This document shows positions 26,472-35,010 of a DNA stretch of 64,000 nucleotides, piece by piece. A program made the position numbers and the translations under genes. The notes below the pieces were generated by a model, which did no database searches, had not been told where the DNA came from, and saw nothing but the letters and a program-made list of their open reading frames with translations. Position 1 is the stretch's first letter. Every line of letters starts with the position of its first letter. Where the stretch lies: positions 3,472 through 67,471 of the forward strand of contig NZ_JAIMID010000022.1 of assembly GCF_019966535.1 (NCBI RefSeq), read 5' to 3'. The stretch comes from Mesobacterium pallidum. Lineage in GTDB: Bacteria > Pseudomonadota > Alphaproteobacteria > Rhodobacterales > Rhodobacteraceae.

Positions 26472-27499
26472 GTCCGGCCGTCCTGCGCCAAGGTGGTATC
26501 GGGGTCGAGCAGGCGACGCAGGTAACCTTGTTGCGCCGCAACCATTTCGAAACCGCTGCCGTGCGAGGTGATGTGCCCCTCCCATTCGCAGGACAGATCG
26601 CCTTGCCAGCCTGCCGCGATGAACGGCGCAAGGTTGGCCGCGGTGTCGATGGCGGGGTCTTCCTGCGTTTCGGGGTCGCAATCGTAGAACTTGGCGTGCA
26701 GATGCAGCACCTGCGGCATGATCTCGGACCAGCGGGCCGGATTGCCGCGCCCGATGATGCCGAAAATCAACGAGATGTCCGATACCAGCTGCGGGTCGAT
26801 CCCGGCGTCGGCGCACCAGTCGGCAAAGGCGGCCATGCGGTCGGGCGGGGTCAGCGCATCGTCGTGCCACAGCTCTGTCGCGCAATCCAGAACCGCTTGC
26901 GGGGCGCCCAGATCCTCGCGGAAATGGGCGATCTGCACCTGCGGCACGGCGCGCGCAGCCGCGCCAAAGTCGGGGATAAAGCCCAGAAGGGGCGATTTCA
27001 CCTGTTCGAACATCTCGCGGTACCCCTCAATCACCGGGTGGTCCAGGAACAGCGGGGCGTGGACTTCCAGCCCCATGCGCATGTCCAGCGATTCCGCCAG
27101 CGGCACCAGCGCCCGGATCACCGCAGGAGTGGCCGCGTGCTGGAAGCGTACCAGCGAAAACCCCAGCCGCCGTGCTGATCGCATCTGGCGGGCGTGGAAT
27201 GCGACAAGCTCCTCGTCGGACACCGCCTGGCCGGGGCGCAGAAACCGGTCTGCGGTGATGCCCAGGCAGGTCGCCGTCAGCCCCGCGGCCTGAACGGCGT
27301 CCCGAAACTGGCCGGCTTCGGCATCGGTGACGTCCGGAAAACTGCGAAAGCTTTGAAAGCCCACGGCTTCCAGGCCCGGCCCGAGGCCCAGCCGCCCGGT
27401 TTCGGCGATCAGATCCTTCAGATCATGGCTGCGCGCAAAGAACTCGTTGGTGAAGCTGTACAGCGATACGCCCAGCCGGATTCCGTGTGCCGGGCTCAT
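26468..27499 (-). CDS. TIM-barrel isomerase-like protein, candidate C-glycoside deglycosidase alpha subunit
   Basis: A 343-residue xylose-isomerase-like TIM barrel. A Glu-Asp-His-Glu metal set is visible: Glu145 (GLEVHAP), Asp177 (FIPDFG), His266/268 (LHLHAKF) and Glu305 (CEWEGH). The family covers sugar-phosphate isomerases/epimerases and the large subunit of metal-dependent C-glycoside deglycosidases. It is flanked by a DUF6379-like small protein upstream (four-base overlap) and a GMC oxidase downstream (four-base overlap), which favours the deglycosidase reading. It would cleave the C-C bond of 3-keto C-glycosides together with the small subunit. A 3-keto-sugar isomerase or hydratase remains possible. 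Confidence 0.7.
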   Translation of the reverse strand: MSPAHGIRLGVSLYSFTNEFFARSHDLKDLIAETGRLGLGPGLEAVGFQSFRSFPDVTDAEAGQFRDAVQAAGLTATCLGITADRFLRPGQAVSDEELVAFHARQMRSARRLGFSLVRFQHAATPAVIRALVPLAESLDMRMGLEVHAPLFLDHPVIEGYREMFEQVKSPLLGFIPDFGAAARAVPQVQIAHFREDLGAPQAVLDCATELWHDDALTPPDRMAAFADWCADAGIDPQLVSDISLIFGIIGRGNPARWSEIMPQVLHLHAKFYDCDPETQEDPAIDTAANLAPFIAAGWQGDLSCEWEGHITSHGSGFEMVAAQQGYLRRLLDPDTTLAQDGRT

Positions 27500-27897
27500 G
27501 CCGCGCGCATCCTGCTTTGGCCGATGGCGCTGCGGTGCAGGGTCTCGGCGTAAGGCGGGAAGAACGACAGCCGGACCACGCACTCATATGCGCGGCCGGG
27601 TGCGGGATCGGACCAGGGCGCGGCAATCTCCATCGTGTCGGTGAGGAACCAGTATTCCCCCGTCAGATCGGCCATGTCCCCCAGCGGCCGGGTGCGGCCG
27701 TTCAGCGAAAAGCTCAGCCGATCGGCGTCGATCTCGACCCCGTCGATCGACAGCCCGTCTATGCGGATCACCGACAGCGGCAGCGACTGATACCACGGCA
27801 GACGCAGGCCCAGGCTCAGGGCGTTCGGCCGGGCCTTCAACGTATCGGGATCGATCAAAACGTCTGCGAGCATTCGCCCTCCTAGTGCCACCAGCAT
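27496..27897 (-). CDS. DUF6379-like protein, candidate C-glycoside deglycosidase beta subunit
   Basis: A 133-residue soluble, beta-rich protein. The segments SLGLRLPWYQSLPLSVI, DGVEIDADRLSFSLNG and EYWFLTDTMEIAAPW match my recollection of the small subunits that pair with TIM-barrel C-glycoside deglycosidases. It ends in VVRLSFFPPYAETLHRSA. It is the first gene of the three-gene minus-strand operon and overlaps the next by four bases. The start at 27897 may be a few codons too far upstream; an ATG at 27873 is an alternative. The call rests on family memory plus operon context. Confidence 0.6.
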   Translation of the reverse strand: MLVALGGRMLADVLIDPDTLKARPNALSLGLRLPWYQSLPLSVIRIDGLSIDGVEIDADRLSFSLNGRTRPLGDMADLTGEYWFLTDTMEIAAPWSDPAPGRAYECVVRLSFFPPYAETLHRSAIGQSRMRAA

Positions 27898-28112
27898 CCG
27901 GATTAGTGATATGAGTACAGATCAGTATGTTCCATAAAATACGACGTCAACACAAAATTTGAAGCGCGCTCATTTTCATGATATCCGAACAAATATCATA
28001 TTTCATTAGGTCAAAAATAGTTCTTGACAGAAATAAATGATCCAACTTAGCGTAAAAACACAAAACTGAGCACGCTCCAAAAATGCTCGCACCGCAACTG
28101 GGAGAAAGCAAA
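27898..28112. promoter_or_regulatory. Divergent AT-rich control region with candidate operator
   Basis: 215 bases between the catabolic trio and the sugar importer, much richer in A/T than the genes. An inverted repeat ATGATAT-N8-ATATCAT lies at 27978-27999 and is a good operator candidate. A perfect plus-strand TTGACA is at 28024-28029, with a weak TTAGCG 17 bases on. On the minus strand TTGACG lies around 27942-27947 without a good -10. The TetR gene at the end of the importer operon is the likely binder; this is inference. Confidence 0.55.
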
Positions 28113-29354
28113 ATGACATACCACCGCCACGTCTTGGGCATCTCGGTCTCGGCCGGCCTGATGCTTTCCTCGGCCCTGCCGTCACTGGCGCAAGAGGCGT
28201 CGCTGCGCCTTGTCGCACCCGCCAGTGCGGTGGGTGACGCGTTGCAGCAGCTGGCCGACGCCTATGCCGCCGCACATGACGGCGTGCGCTTCACGGTCCA
28301 GAAATTCCCCTCGGGCGACAATTACGGCCAGGCAGTGATCACGCAGATCCAGTCCGGATCGGCCCCGGACCTGATCTATACCAATGCGGGTTACGGCAGC
28401 CTGGAATCGCTGATGCCCCTGGGCCAGGCCGGTCACCTGGCCGATCTGTCGGGCGGCGCCTGGGTCGCGAACTTTCCCGACAGCGCACATGACGTCTATT
28501 ACGATGGCGACAACCTCTACGGCCTGCCTTTGTCGCTGACGTCGGTCGGGTTGATCCACAATACCGCGATGCTGGAAAAGCTGGGCATCGCCTATCCCGA
28601 AACCGAAGAGGATTTCTTTGCCGCCTGCGCAGCGGCGGCCGAGCAGGGCGCGAGCTTTTCGGCCGCGTCCGGGGCCTTCCCCTATTACATCGTCGAAACG
28701 ATCGCGGCCTCTAAGGTGTATACGGAAACGCCTGACTGGAACGCCAAGCGCCGCGACGGAGAGGTCACCTTTGCCGAAACGCCCGGCTGGACGGCCACGT
28801 TCGAGACGTTCAAACGGATGGCCGACGAGGGCTGTTTCCAGCGCGGCTTCGAAGCGGCCAGCGTACCGGACCTGTTTGCCGCCATGGCGGGCGAACTGGC
28901 GGCGTCGAATGTCGGCCCGGTCACCCTGGGCGGTGCAGTCCTGCGAATGAACCCGTCCCTGTCGCTGGAAATCGGTCCCTGGCCGGCAGGCGATCAGACC
29001 GTCGCGCTGGGGTTCTACAACGATGCGCTGTCCGTGGCCGCTACGTCGCAGCACCTCGACGTGGCGCTGGATTTCGTTGGCTGGCTGGCCGAGCCCGAGC
29101 AGCAGCGCGCCTTCAACGGCATCACCGGAGGTGTGTCCCCTGTAGATGTGACCGAGGGCACCTACCCGGCCATGATCGCGCGGCTGGCCCCGTATTACAG
29201 CGCGGGCGAGATCGTGGGCCTGCCGCATACCGGCTGGACCAAGCTGGAAGTGCGCGATGCGTTGAACCGTGGCGCCACGCAGATCGTGACGGGTCAGGCC
29301 ACCATCCCCGACGTGCTGGCCGCCATGGATGCGGCCTGGGGCGCCGCCGAGTAA
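28113..29354 (+). CDS. Sugar ABC transporter, substrate-binding protein
   Basis: A 413-residue periplasmic protein of the MalE-like extracellular solute-binding family. The ATG at 28113 has GGAGAAAG just upstream and gives a clear signal peptide (SAGLMLSSALPSLAQ). The mature part has GDNYGQAVITQIQSGSAPDL near residue 70 and YDGDNLYGLPLSLTSVGLIH near residue 130, typical of this fold. It is the first gene of an importer operon, followed by a strong hairpin before the permeases. The likely ligand is the glycoside used by the divergent enzymes (inferred). Confidence 0.88.
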   Translation: MTYHRHVLGISVSAGLMLSSALPSLAQEASLRLVAPASAVGDALQQLADAYAAAHDGVRFTVQKFPSGDNYGQAVITQIQSGSAPDLIYTNAGYGSLESLMPLGQAGHLADLSGGAWVANFPDSAHDVYYDGDNLYGLPLSLTSVGLIHNTAMLEKLGIAYPETEEDFFAACAAAAEQGASFSAASGAFPYYIVETIAASKVYTETPDWNAKRRDGEVTFAETPGWTATFETFKRMADEGCFQRGFEAASVPDLFAAMAGELAASNVGPVTLGGAVLRMNPSLSLEIGPWPAGDQTVALGFYNDALSVAATSQHLDVALDFVGWLAEPEQQRAFNGITGGVSPVDVTEGTYPAMIARLAPYYSAGEIVGLPHTGWTKLEVRDALNRGATQIVTGQATIPDVLAAMDAAWGAAE

Positions 29355-29362
29355 TCTGGACC

Positions 29363-29393
29363 GTCCCCGGCGCCGCCAAGCAGTGCCGGGGAC
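29363..29393 (+). other. Hairpin behind the binding-protein gene
   Basis: The arms GTCCCCGGC (29363-29371) and GCCGGGGAC (29385-29393) are perfectly complementary with a 13-base loop. No T-run follows. Hairpins at this place in importer operons usually protect the binding-protein mRNA and lower permease expression. A similar one follows the second importer's binding protein at 51392. Confidence 0.6.
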
Positions 29394-29474
29394 GCACGCG
29401 ACCAGCCGTTACGGCAAGCACGTGCAGATCTGTTAGACTGGCGGTGACGCCCACCATGACTTGAAAGTCCGTTC

Positions 29475-30350
29475 ATGTTGTCCCCAACTGCGGCCCGCGC
29501 CCCCCTGAGCTGGGCGATCCCTGCGATCGTCATCATGTTGCTGTTCCATTACGCGGCCTTCGTGGCCGGCGGGTGGTACGCCTTTACCGACTGGAACGGG
29601 CTGACCCGCCCGAATTTCGTGGGGCTCGACAATTTCCGCAGGGTCCTGACCAGCGAAGAGGCCCGATCGGCCCTGGGCAACACCCTGTTCCTGACGGTGT
29701 TCTACGTCACCCTGTCCAATGCCATCGGGCTTGGGCTGGCGATGCTGCTCAACGGCTCGCTGCGCGGGCGCAATGCCCTGCGGGTGCTGTTCTTTGCCCC
29801 GGTGGTGATGAGCCCGCTGGCCGTGTCCTATGTCTGGAAGTTCATCTTTGCCGTCAACGGCCCGATCAATGCCGGGCTGGAGGGGGTCGGGCTCGACTCT
29901 GCGACGCGCGTCTGGCTGGGCGACCCCGATACCGCGATCTGGGCGGTTCTGGTGGTCATGGTCTGGCAGTTCTCGGGGCTGTGCATGGCCTTTTACCTCG
30001 CCGGGTTGCAGGGCATCCCCGATGAAGTGCTGGAAGCTGCGGAAATCGACGGTGCATCGCGCTGGCGCCGGTTCAGGAAAATCATCTTTCCGCTGCTGGC
30101 ACCTGCCGCCACCGTGTCGATCGCCCTGCCCACGATTTTCGGCCTGCGCACCTTCGACCAGGTCATCGCGTTGACGTTTGGCGGGCCGGGCTATGCCACC
30201 GAAACCCTTGCCACACAGATTTTCAAGCAGACCTTCGGCTTTGGCCGCTTCGGCTACGGCGCCGCCTTTGCGCTGGTGCTGACGGCCCTCGTGCTGGTCG
30301 TCTCGTCGATCCAGCTGATCGTTCTGCGTGCCAGAGAGGACCGCCTGTGA
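29475..30350 (+). CDS. Sugar ABC transporter permease, MalF type
   Basis: A 291-residue inner-membrane subunit with six predicted spans. The cytoplasmic EAA loop (EAAEIDGASRWRRFRKIIFP near residue 192) contacts the ATPase. It ends with a four-base GTGA overlap with the second permease. Length and layout are normal for the carbohydrate CUT1 class. Confidence 0.9.
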   Translation: MLSPTAARAPLSWAIPAIVIMLLFHYAAFVAGGWYAFTDWNGLTRPNFVGLDNFRRVLTSEEARSALGNTLFLTVFYVTLSNAIGLGLAMLLNGSLRGRNALRVLFFAPVVMSPLAVSYVWKFIFAVNGPINAGLEGVGLDSATRVWLGDPDTAIWAVLVVMVWQFSGLCMAFYLAGLQGIPDEVLEAAEIDGASRWRRFRKIIFPLLAPAATVSIALPTIFGLRTFDQVIALTFGGPGYATETLATQIFKQTFGFGRFGYGAAFALVLTALVLVVSSIQLIVLRAREDRL

Positions 30351-31177
30351 CCCGCTCTCCGTTTGCCATGTACGGCCGCGAACTGGGTGCGCTTGCGCTC
30401 GCCCTGCTCTGGTGCGTGCCGTTCTATTACCTGGCCATCGTGTCGCTGAAACCCACCACCGAGATCTTTGCCGATCCGGTCGGGTTTCCCGACAGGCTGG
30501 AATTCGCCAACTACGCCGAGGCCTGGGCCGGCACCATGGGCGTGAGCCTGGGCAAGGCGATGCTGAACAGCCTGATCGTGACCGTGGGCTCGGTGCTGTC
30601 GGTGATCCTGATCGGCTCGGTCACGGCCTATGTCATCGCCCGCAACGGACGCCGCATGGGCACCCTGATGTATTTCTTCTTCGTGGCGGGGATCATCCTG
30701 CCGCACCAATTGTCGGTGGTGCCGCTGTATTCGGCGATGCGCCAGATCGGGCTGGTGGGCAATCACCTGGGCCTGATCGTGCTGTATTCGGGCCTGATGA
30801 CGCCGATGTCGGTGTTTCTCTATTCCGGCTTCGTGCGCACATTGCCCGCCGATTATGAGGAAGCGGCCGAAGTGGATGGGGCCAGCCGGGGCCGGATCTT
30901 TCGCATGGTGATCTTTCCCCTGCTCGCGCCCGTGACCGGGACCGTTGCGGTGATGGTCGGCATGGTCGTCTGGAACGACTTCTTCATACAGCTCATCTTC
31001 CTGTCGGGCAGCCCTGCCCAGACTCTCCCGGTGGCGATCTACGGCTTTGTCGGGGAGTTCTCGGCGCGGTGGAACCTCGTGTTCGCGGCGGTCTTCGTGT
31101 CGATCGCGCCCATCCTCGCCTTCTACCTCTTCGCGCAACGCCAGCTGATCCAAGGCTTTACCGGCGGCATCAAGTAA
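30347..31177 (+). CDS. Sugar ABC transporter permease, MalG type
   Basis: 276 residues, GTG start overlapping the stop of the MalF-type gene. About six membrane helices and the EAA loop EEAAEVDGASRGRIFRMVIF near residue 170 mark the partner permease of a CUT1 importer. The C-terminal QLIQGFTGGIK is the usual MalG ending that touches the ATPase. It lies 11 bases ahead of the ATPase gene. Confidence 0.92.
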   Translation: MTRSPFAMYGRELGALALALLWCVPFYYLAIVSLKPTTEIFADPVGFPDRLEFANYAEAWAGTMGVSLGKAMLNSLIVTVGSVLSVILIGSVTAYVIARNGRRMGTLMYFFFVAGIILPHQLSVVPLYSAMRQIGLVGNHLGLIVLYSGLMTPMSVFLYSGFVRTLPADYEEAAEVDGASRGRIFRMVIFPLLAPVTGTVAVMVGMVVWNDFFIQLIFLSGSPAQTLPVAIYGFVGEFSARWNLVFAAVFVSIAPILAFYLFAQRQLIQGFTGGIK

Positions 31178-31188
31178 CGGAACACCCA

Positions 31189-32376
31189 ATGGCCAAGATC
31201 CAATTCGACGGCGTCGGCAAACGCTATGACAACGGCGCGCACGCGGTGCGCGACCTGAACCTGACCATCGAGGATGGCGAGTTCATGGTGGTGGTCGGCC
31301 CTTCGGGCTGCGGCAAGAGCACGGCATTGCGCATGGCCGCCGGACTTGAACCCATCACCGAAGGCCGCCTGCTGTTCGACGGCCACGAGGTCAACGCCTT
31401 GTCGGCCCGCGACCGGGACGTGGCGATGGTGTTCCAGAATTACGCGCTCTATCCGCATATGACGGTGTCCGAGAATATCGCCTTTCCGCTGGCCAGCCGC
31501 GGCATGGCCAAGGACGAGATCGCGCAGCGCGTCGCCCGCGCGGCCGAGACGCTGGGCCTGACCGAGTATCTGTCGCGGCGGCCCAAGGCCCTGTCCGGCG
31601 GTCAGCGCCAACGCGTCGCCATGGGTCGCGCCATCGTGCGCGATCCGCGACTGTTCCTGATGGACGAGCCCCTGTCGAACCTTGACGCCAAGCTGCGCAA
31701 CCAGATGCGGGCCGAGATCATCGGCCTGCAAAAGACCCAGGGCGTGACCACGCTGTACGTGACCCATGATCAGACCGAGGCGATGACGATGGGCGACCGG
31801 ATTGCGATCATGCGGGGCGGCGTGCTGCAGCAGGCCGGGGCGCCGCGCGACTTGTATGATCACCCGGCCAACCTGTTCGTGGCGGCCTTTATCGGCTCGC
31901 CCGCCATGAACCTGTTCCAGGCCGACCTTCGGTTCACCGACTCCGGCCCGGTGCTGGTCACCTCCGGCGGCACGCTGGAACTGGGCCCGGGCGCCGCCCT
32001 TCCCGCGCGCGCGCGCGACCACGACAACCGGACGGTCGTGGTCGGGTTGCGGCCCGAACATCTGTCGCTTGGTGACGGGCCCGGCCCGTCGCTTGCGGCA
32101 ACCCTGACCCTGACCGAGGAACTGCCGCCCGAGAAATTGCTGCACACGCTGATCACGGCCGAAACGCCGATGACCGACCAGGTGGTCGCGGTCGCCGCGG
32201 ACGTGGATGCCAGCGCGGTCGGCGATCTGGCGCAGGATGCGCGGGCGCACCGGTCGCGCCTTGTCGCACGCCTGCCGGTCGACACGCCGGTGCCGGCATC
32301 TGGACCGCTGGACTTGCGGTTCGATCCGGCACGGCTGCACCTGTTCGATGCCCGGGATGGACAAGTCATCCGCTAG
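31189..32376 (+). CDS. Sugar ABC transporter ATPase, MalK/UgpC type
   Basis: 395 residues from the ATG at 31189 (MAKIQFDGVGKRYDNG). Walker A GPSGCGKST near residue 38, the signature LSGGQRQRVAMGRA near residue 134, Walker B LFLMDEPLSNLDAKLR and the switch His in VTHDQ are all intact. The C-terminal third is a TOBE/regulatory domain like MalK, with GLRPEHLSL. It energises import by the two permeases upstream. Confidence 0.93.
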   Translation: MAKIQFDGVGKRYDNGAHAVRDLNLTIEDGEFMVVVGPSGCGKSTALRMAAGLEPITEGRLLFDGHEVNALSARDRDVAMVFQNYALYPHMTVSENIAFPLASRGMAKDEIAQRVARAAETLGLTEYLSRRPKALSGGQRQRVAMGRAIVRDPRLFLMDEPLSNLDAKLRNQMRAEIIGLQKTQGVTTLYVTHDQTEAMTMGDRIAIMRGGVLQQAGAPRDLYDHPANLFVAAFIGSPAMNLFQADLRFTDSGPVLVTSGGTLELGPGAALPARARDHDNRTVVVGLRPEHLSLGDGPGPSLAATLTLTEELPPEKLLHTLITAETPMTDQVVAVAADVDASAVGDLAQDARAHRSRLVARLPVDTPVPASGPLDLRFDPARLHLFDARDGQVIR

Positions 32377-32450
32377 GCTGCCGTGGGACTTTCGTTGCGC
32401 GCAAAATCGCCGTAGATCCTTTGAATGGGCATTTGAGGACAGATCGAGCC

Positions 32451-33152
32451 GTGAGCAAGCCGACCCGAAAGACGACCGCGCAGGCGGATGGTGAGACCCG
32501 GCCGCGCACGGGACGGGCCAAGCTGGAACGTCAGAAGCGGATCCGCGAGGCGTCGCGGGCCCTGTTCATGTCGAAGGGCTACGAAGAGACCACGGTGCGC
32601 GAGATCGCGCACCTGGCCAATGTCGCGCAGGGAACATTGTTCCTGTACGCCAGTTCCAAGCGCGACCTGTTGTTCATGCTGTTCAACGAGGTGCTGGAAG
32701 ATGCCACCAGCGATGTCCAGGACCTGGCCGAGGCCGATATTTCCATCATGGAATATCTCATGCACATTTCGCTGGACCACCTTGTTAGGTTGACCGACGA
32801 CCTCGTGATCGCCCGCGACGCCCTGGCACATCTGAACAATTACGACCGGTCCGAGCAATCCACGCGCTTCCGCGAGATCTACTCGAGCACCACCGGCGCC
32901 ATTTCGCAGCGATTTGCCCGGGCCGCCGAGGCCGGAGAATTGCGACCGGACCTGGATGCCGATGCCATGGCCTCCATGGCGCAGGCGCTGATCATCGAGA
33001 TGTACCGAAATTACATCTGGGCCGATATTCCCGACATTCGCGGGTCGATGCGGCGGATCTTCAAACAGATCGAGGTGATGCTGCGCGGGTTGGACGCAAA
33101 CGCCGGCGCCCTCGCCATCAAGTCGGAAAAACTGCGCGACTGGAAATCCTGA
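32451..33152 (+). CDS. TetR/AcrR-family regulator
   Basis: 233 residues from the GTG at 32451, chosen because GAGGA lies about 12 bases upstream; a TTG 30 bases earlier in frame is possible. The N-terminal 35 residues are basic and flexible. The TetR HTH follows (RIREASRALFMSKGYEETT, then VREIAHLANVAQGTLFLYAS). The C-terminal ligand domain is helical. It is the last gene behind the importer, 74 bases from the ATPase, so it is probably the local repressor. Confidence 0.88.
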   Translation: MSKPTRKTTAQADGETRPRTGRAKLERQKRIREASRALFMSKGYEETTVREIAHLANVAQGTLFLYASSKRDLLFMLFNEVLEDATSDVQDLAEADISIMEYLMHISLDHLVRLTDDLVIARDALAHLNNYDRSEQSTRFREIYSSTTGAISQRFARAAEAGELRPDLDADAMASMAQALIIEMYRNYIWADIPDIRGSMRRIFKQIEVMLRGLDANAGALAIKSEKLRDWKS

Positions 33153-33619
33153 CGATCCGGGCCTGTCGCCCGGGTCCACATGCGATCTCTTGCAGGTTTT
33201 AGGCGCGCCGGCCCCGGTCACGCCACAGGGTTCGTGGCGCATCGGTGCGACACCTGGACCGCGACTCCTGTTGGCTCTCGGGGATGGGGGCTTGTCCCAC
33301 CTCTTCCATCATCTCAACACCTTGGCCGGGGTTTTTCCTGCCGAGACATTTCCTTGGCGGTGCGTCGAGGCAGTCGCAGAACCGATTCAGATCTTGATCC
33401 GAGCCGGCCGCGAGATCACGGCGCCGTGGCAGCCAGCGCCGCACCCGGCGGTTGGTGTTCCAGACGGCTCGTGCTTGCCAGGGCGAGGAGGCACCGAAGA
33501 ACCACGGTTGGGTCCCGAGTTCTGCCAGGAGCTGCGGCCAGCTGACGAACCCGGTGCCGCGATCTGACCCAAGCCGACCCTCCCGGCCGGACCGGCGCAA
33601 GCGTCGGCAACCACGCGCG
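33153..33619. other. Gap between TetR gene and pmtA
   Basis: 467 bases between two gene ends with no gene I can support. A minus-strand frame at 33199-33600 is open, but its sequence (for example WFFGASSPWQARAVWN) has a low-complexity Arg-rich second half and no family I recognise. I also saw no convincing terminator hairpin. Confidence 0.4.
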
Positions 33620-34240
33620 TCACGCCTTCGTCTTTGACAGCACCAGCAACGTCATCATCCCGATCGGCGGCAGGGATGTCTGCATCTCGACCGCGAGGTC
33701 GGGTTCCTTCAAGACCGTCTCGATCTCGAAATCCGAATGCCACCCAAGCAGGTTCGACAAGGGCGCCGCAGCCTGTTCCACCCTCGACAGCAGCCCATGA
33801 TCCCGCTTGAAATGGTTGGTGATGACCACCTTGCCACCCGGTTTGCACACCCGTGCGATCTCGGACATGACCCGTTCCGGCTCCGGCACCACGGACAGCA
33901 CGTGCATCGCGGCGATGGCGTCGAAGTGCCCGTCGGGGAAATCCAGCGTCCGGGCATCCATCTGCCGCAGCGCCACCACGTGCTTGAGGTCCAAGTCCCG
34001 CACCTTGGCCCGGGCCTTGGCCAGCATCTCTTCGCTGAAGTCGATGCCGGTCACCTCGAGGTCGGGCCGGTAATGCTGCAACGACAGCCCGGTGCCGACT
34101 CCAACTTCCAGCACCGTGCCGGATCGACCATTGATGTATTCGACGGCCTGCCGCCTGCCGACATTCGTAATCGCGCCGAACGTCCGATCGTAGACCGGCG
34201 CCCACCGCTTGTAAGAGCTTTGAACTGCCTTGATGTCCAT
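33620..34240 (-). CDS. pmtA: Phosphatidylethanolamine N-methyltransferase
   Basis: A 206-residue SAM-dependent enzyme that methylates phosphatidylethanolamine three times to phosphatidylcholine. The ATG at 34240 gives MDIKAVQSSYKRWAPVYDRT and a length close to Rhodobacter PmtA. SAM motif I is VLEVGVGTGLSLQHY near residue 42, and the post-I acidic residue lies in GIDFSEEM. It lies 20 bases behind pssA and is cotranscribed with it, so it takes up the product of the PssA-Psd steps. The membrane surface is the site of action. Confidence 0.9.
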   Translation of the reverse strand: MDIKAVQSSYKRWAPVYDRTFGAITNVGRRQAVEYINGRSGTVLEVGVGTGLSLQHYRPDLEVTGIDFSEEMLAKARAKVRDLDLKHVVALRQMDARTLDFPDGHFDAIAAMHVLSVVPEPERVMSEIARVCKPGGKVVITNHFKRDHGLLSRVEQAAAPLSNLLGWHSDFEIETVLKEPDLAVEMQTSLPPIGMMTLLVLSKTKA

Positions 34241-34260
34241 CGCGATCCTCTGCGCCTCCT

Positions 34261-34998
34261 TCAGCGTCTTCTTTGGTCCAGCAAAGCCCAGATCACCGTG
34301 CCGATATAGGCCACGCACAGGGCGACCAGCGAAATCCAAGGGTGTATCAACACCGCGGCGGCAACCACGGCAAATCCGACAAGGAAGTACTTCACGTTGC
34401 GGCGCGAGATCTTCGATTTCTTGAACGACCAGGTCGGAATGCGGCTGATCATCAGGAATCCGACGCCGACCATGTAGACCGCGATCAATGGGCCGGGAAG
34501 GATCGGTGCATCCGAAAAGGCGAACGACAGGTACATCGGCAGCATGACCAGAAGCGCGCCCGCAGGCGCCGGAACGCCGACGAAATAGGCCGCGTCTGCC
34601 TTGGAGTCCTTTGCCTTGTCGCTCACGTTGAAGCGGGCCAGGCGCATGACGCCGCAGACCGCGTAGACGAGAACGGCCAGCCAGGCGGCGCTGGGCAGAT
34701 CCTGCAGGACCCAGAAATAGACGATCAGACCGGGCGCGACCCCGAAGTTCAGAAAGTCGGCCAGCGAATCGAGCTCTGACCCGAACTTGCTGTCGCTTCC
34801 CAGAAGACGCGCCATCCGCCCATCCAGCCCGTCAAGGACCGCAGCGGCCAGGATCAACTGAACTGCCGTCACGAACTCCTCCCGAAAGCCTTCGCGAATG
34901 GCCGACAGCCCGGCACAGATCGCCGCGATCGTCATCATGTTCGGCAGCAGCTGGATCAGCGCGAACTCGTTCGGGGGTTTGTTCGGGGCGTCGGACAT
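34261..34998 (-). CDS. pssA: CDP-diacylglycerol-serine O-phosphatidyltransferase
   Basis: A 245-residue integral membrane enzyme that makes phosphatidylserine from CDP-diacylglycerol and serine. The CDP-alcohol phosphotransferase motif DGLDGRMARLLGSDSKFG, continued by ELDSLAD, lies around residues 56-80 and has all the invariant Asp and Gly residues. About eight hydrophobic segments are present. Psd is 12 bases upstream and pmtA 20 bases downstream, making one phospholipid operon. Confidence 0.95.
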   Translation of the reverse strand: MSDAPNKPPNEFALIQLLPNMMTIAAICAGLSAIREGFREEFVTAVQLILAAAVLDGLDGRMARLLGSDSKFGSELDSLADFLNFGVAPGLIVYFWVLQDLPSAAWLAVLVYAVCGVMRLARFNVSDKAKDSKADAAYFVGVPAPAGALLVMLPMYLSFAFSDAPILPGPLIAVYMVGVGFLMISRIPTWSFKKSKISRRNVKYFLVGFAVVAAAVLIHPWISLVALCVAYIGTVIWALLDQRRR

Positions 34999-35010
34999 CG
35001 TGGTGCCCCC

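Noticed and set aside
26472..26885. N-terminal extension of the GMC oxidoreductase frame by 138 codons
   Set aside because: The extension lies on top of the isomerase-like gene in another frame, and the FAD motif starts within ten residues of the ATG at 26471.
33199..33600. Minus-strand frame of 133 codons between the TetR gene and pmtA
   Set aside because: Part of the translation looks protein-like, but the second half is Arg-rich, no ribosome-binding site precedes it and no family is recognisable.
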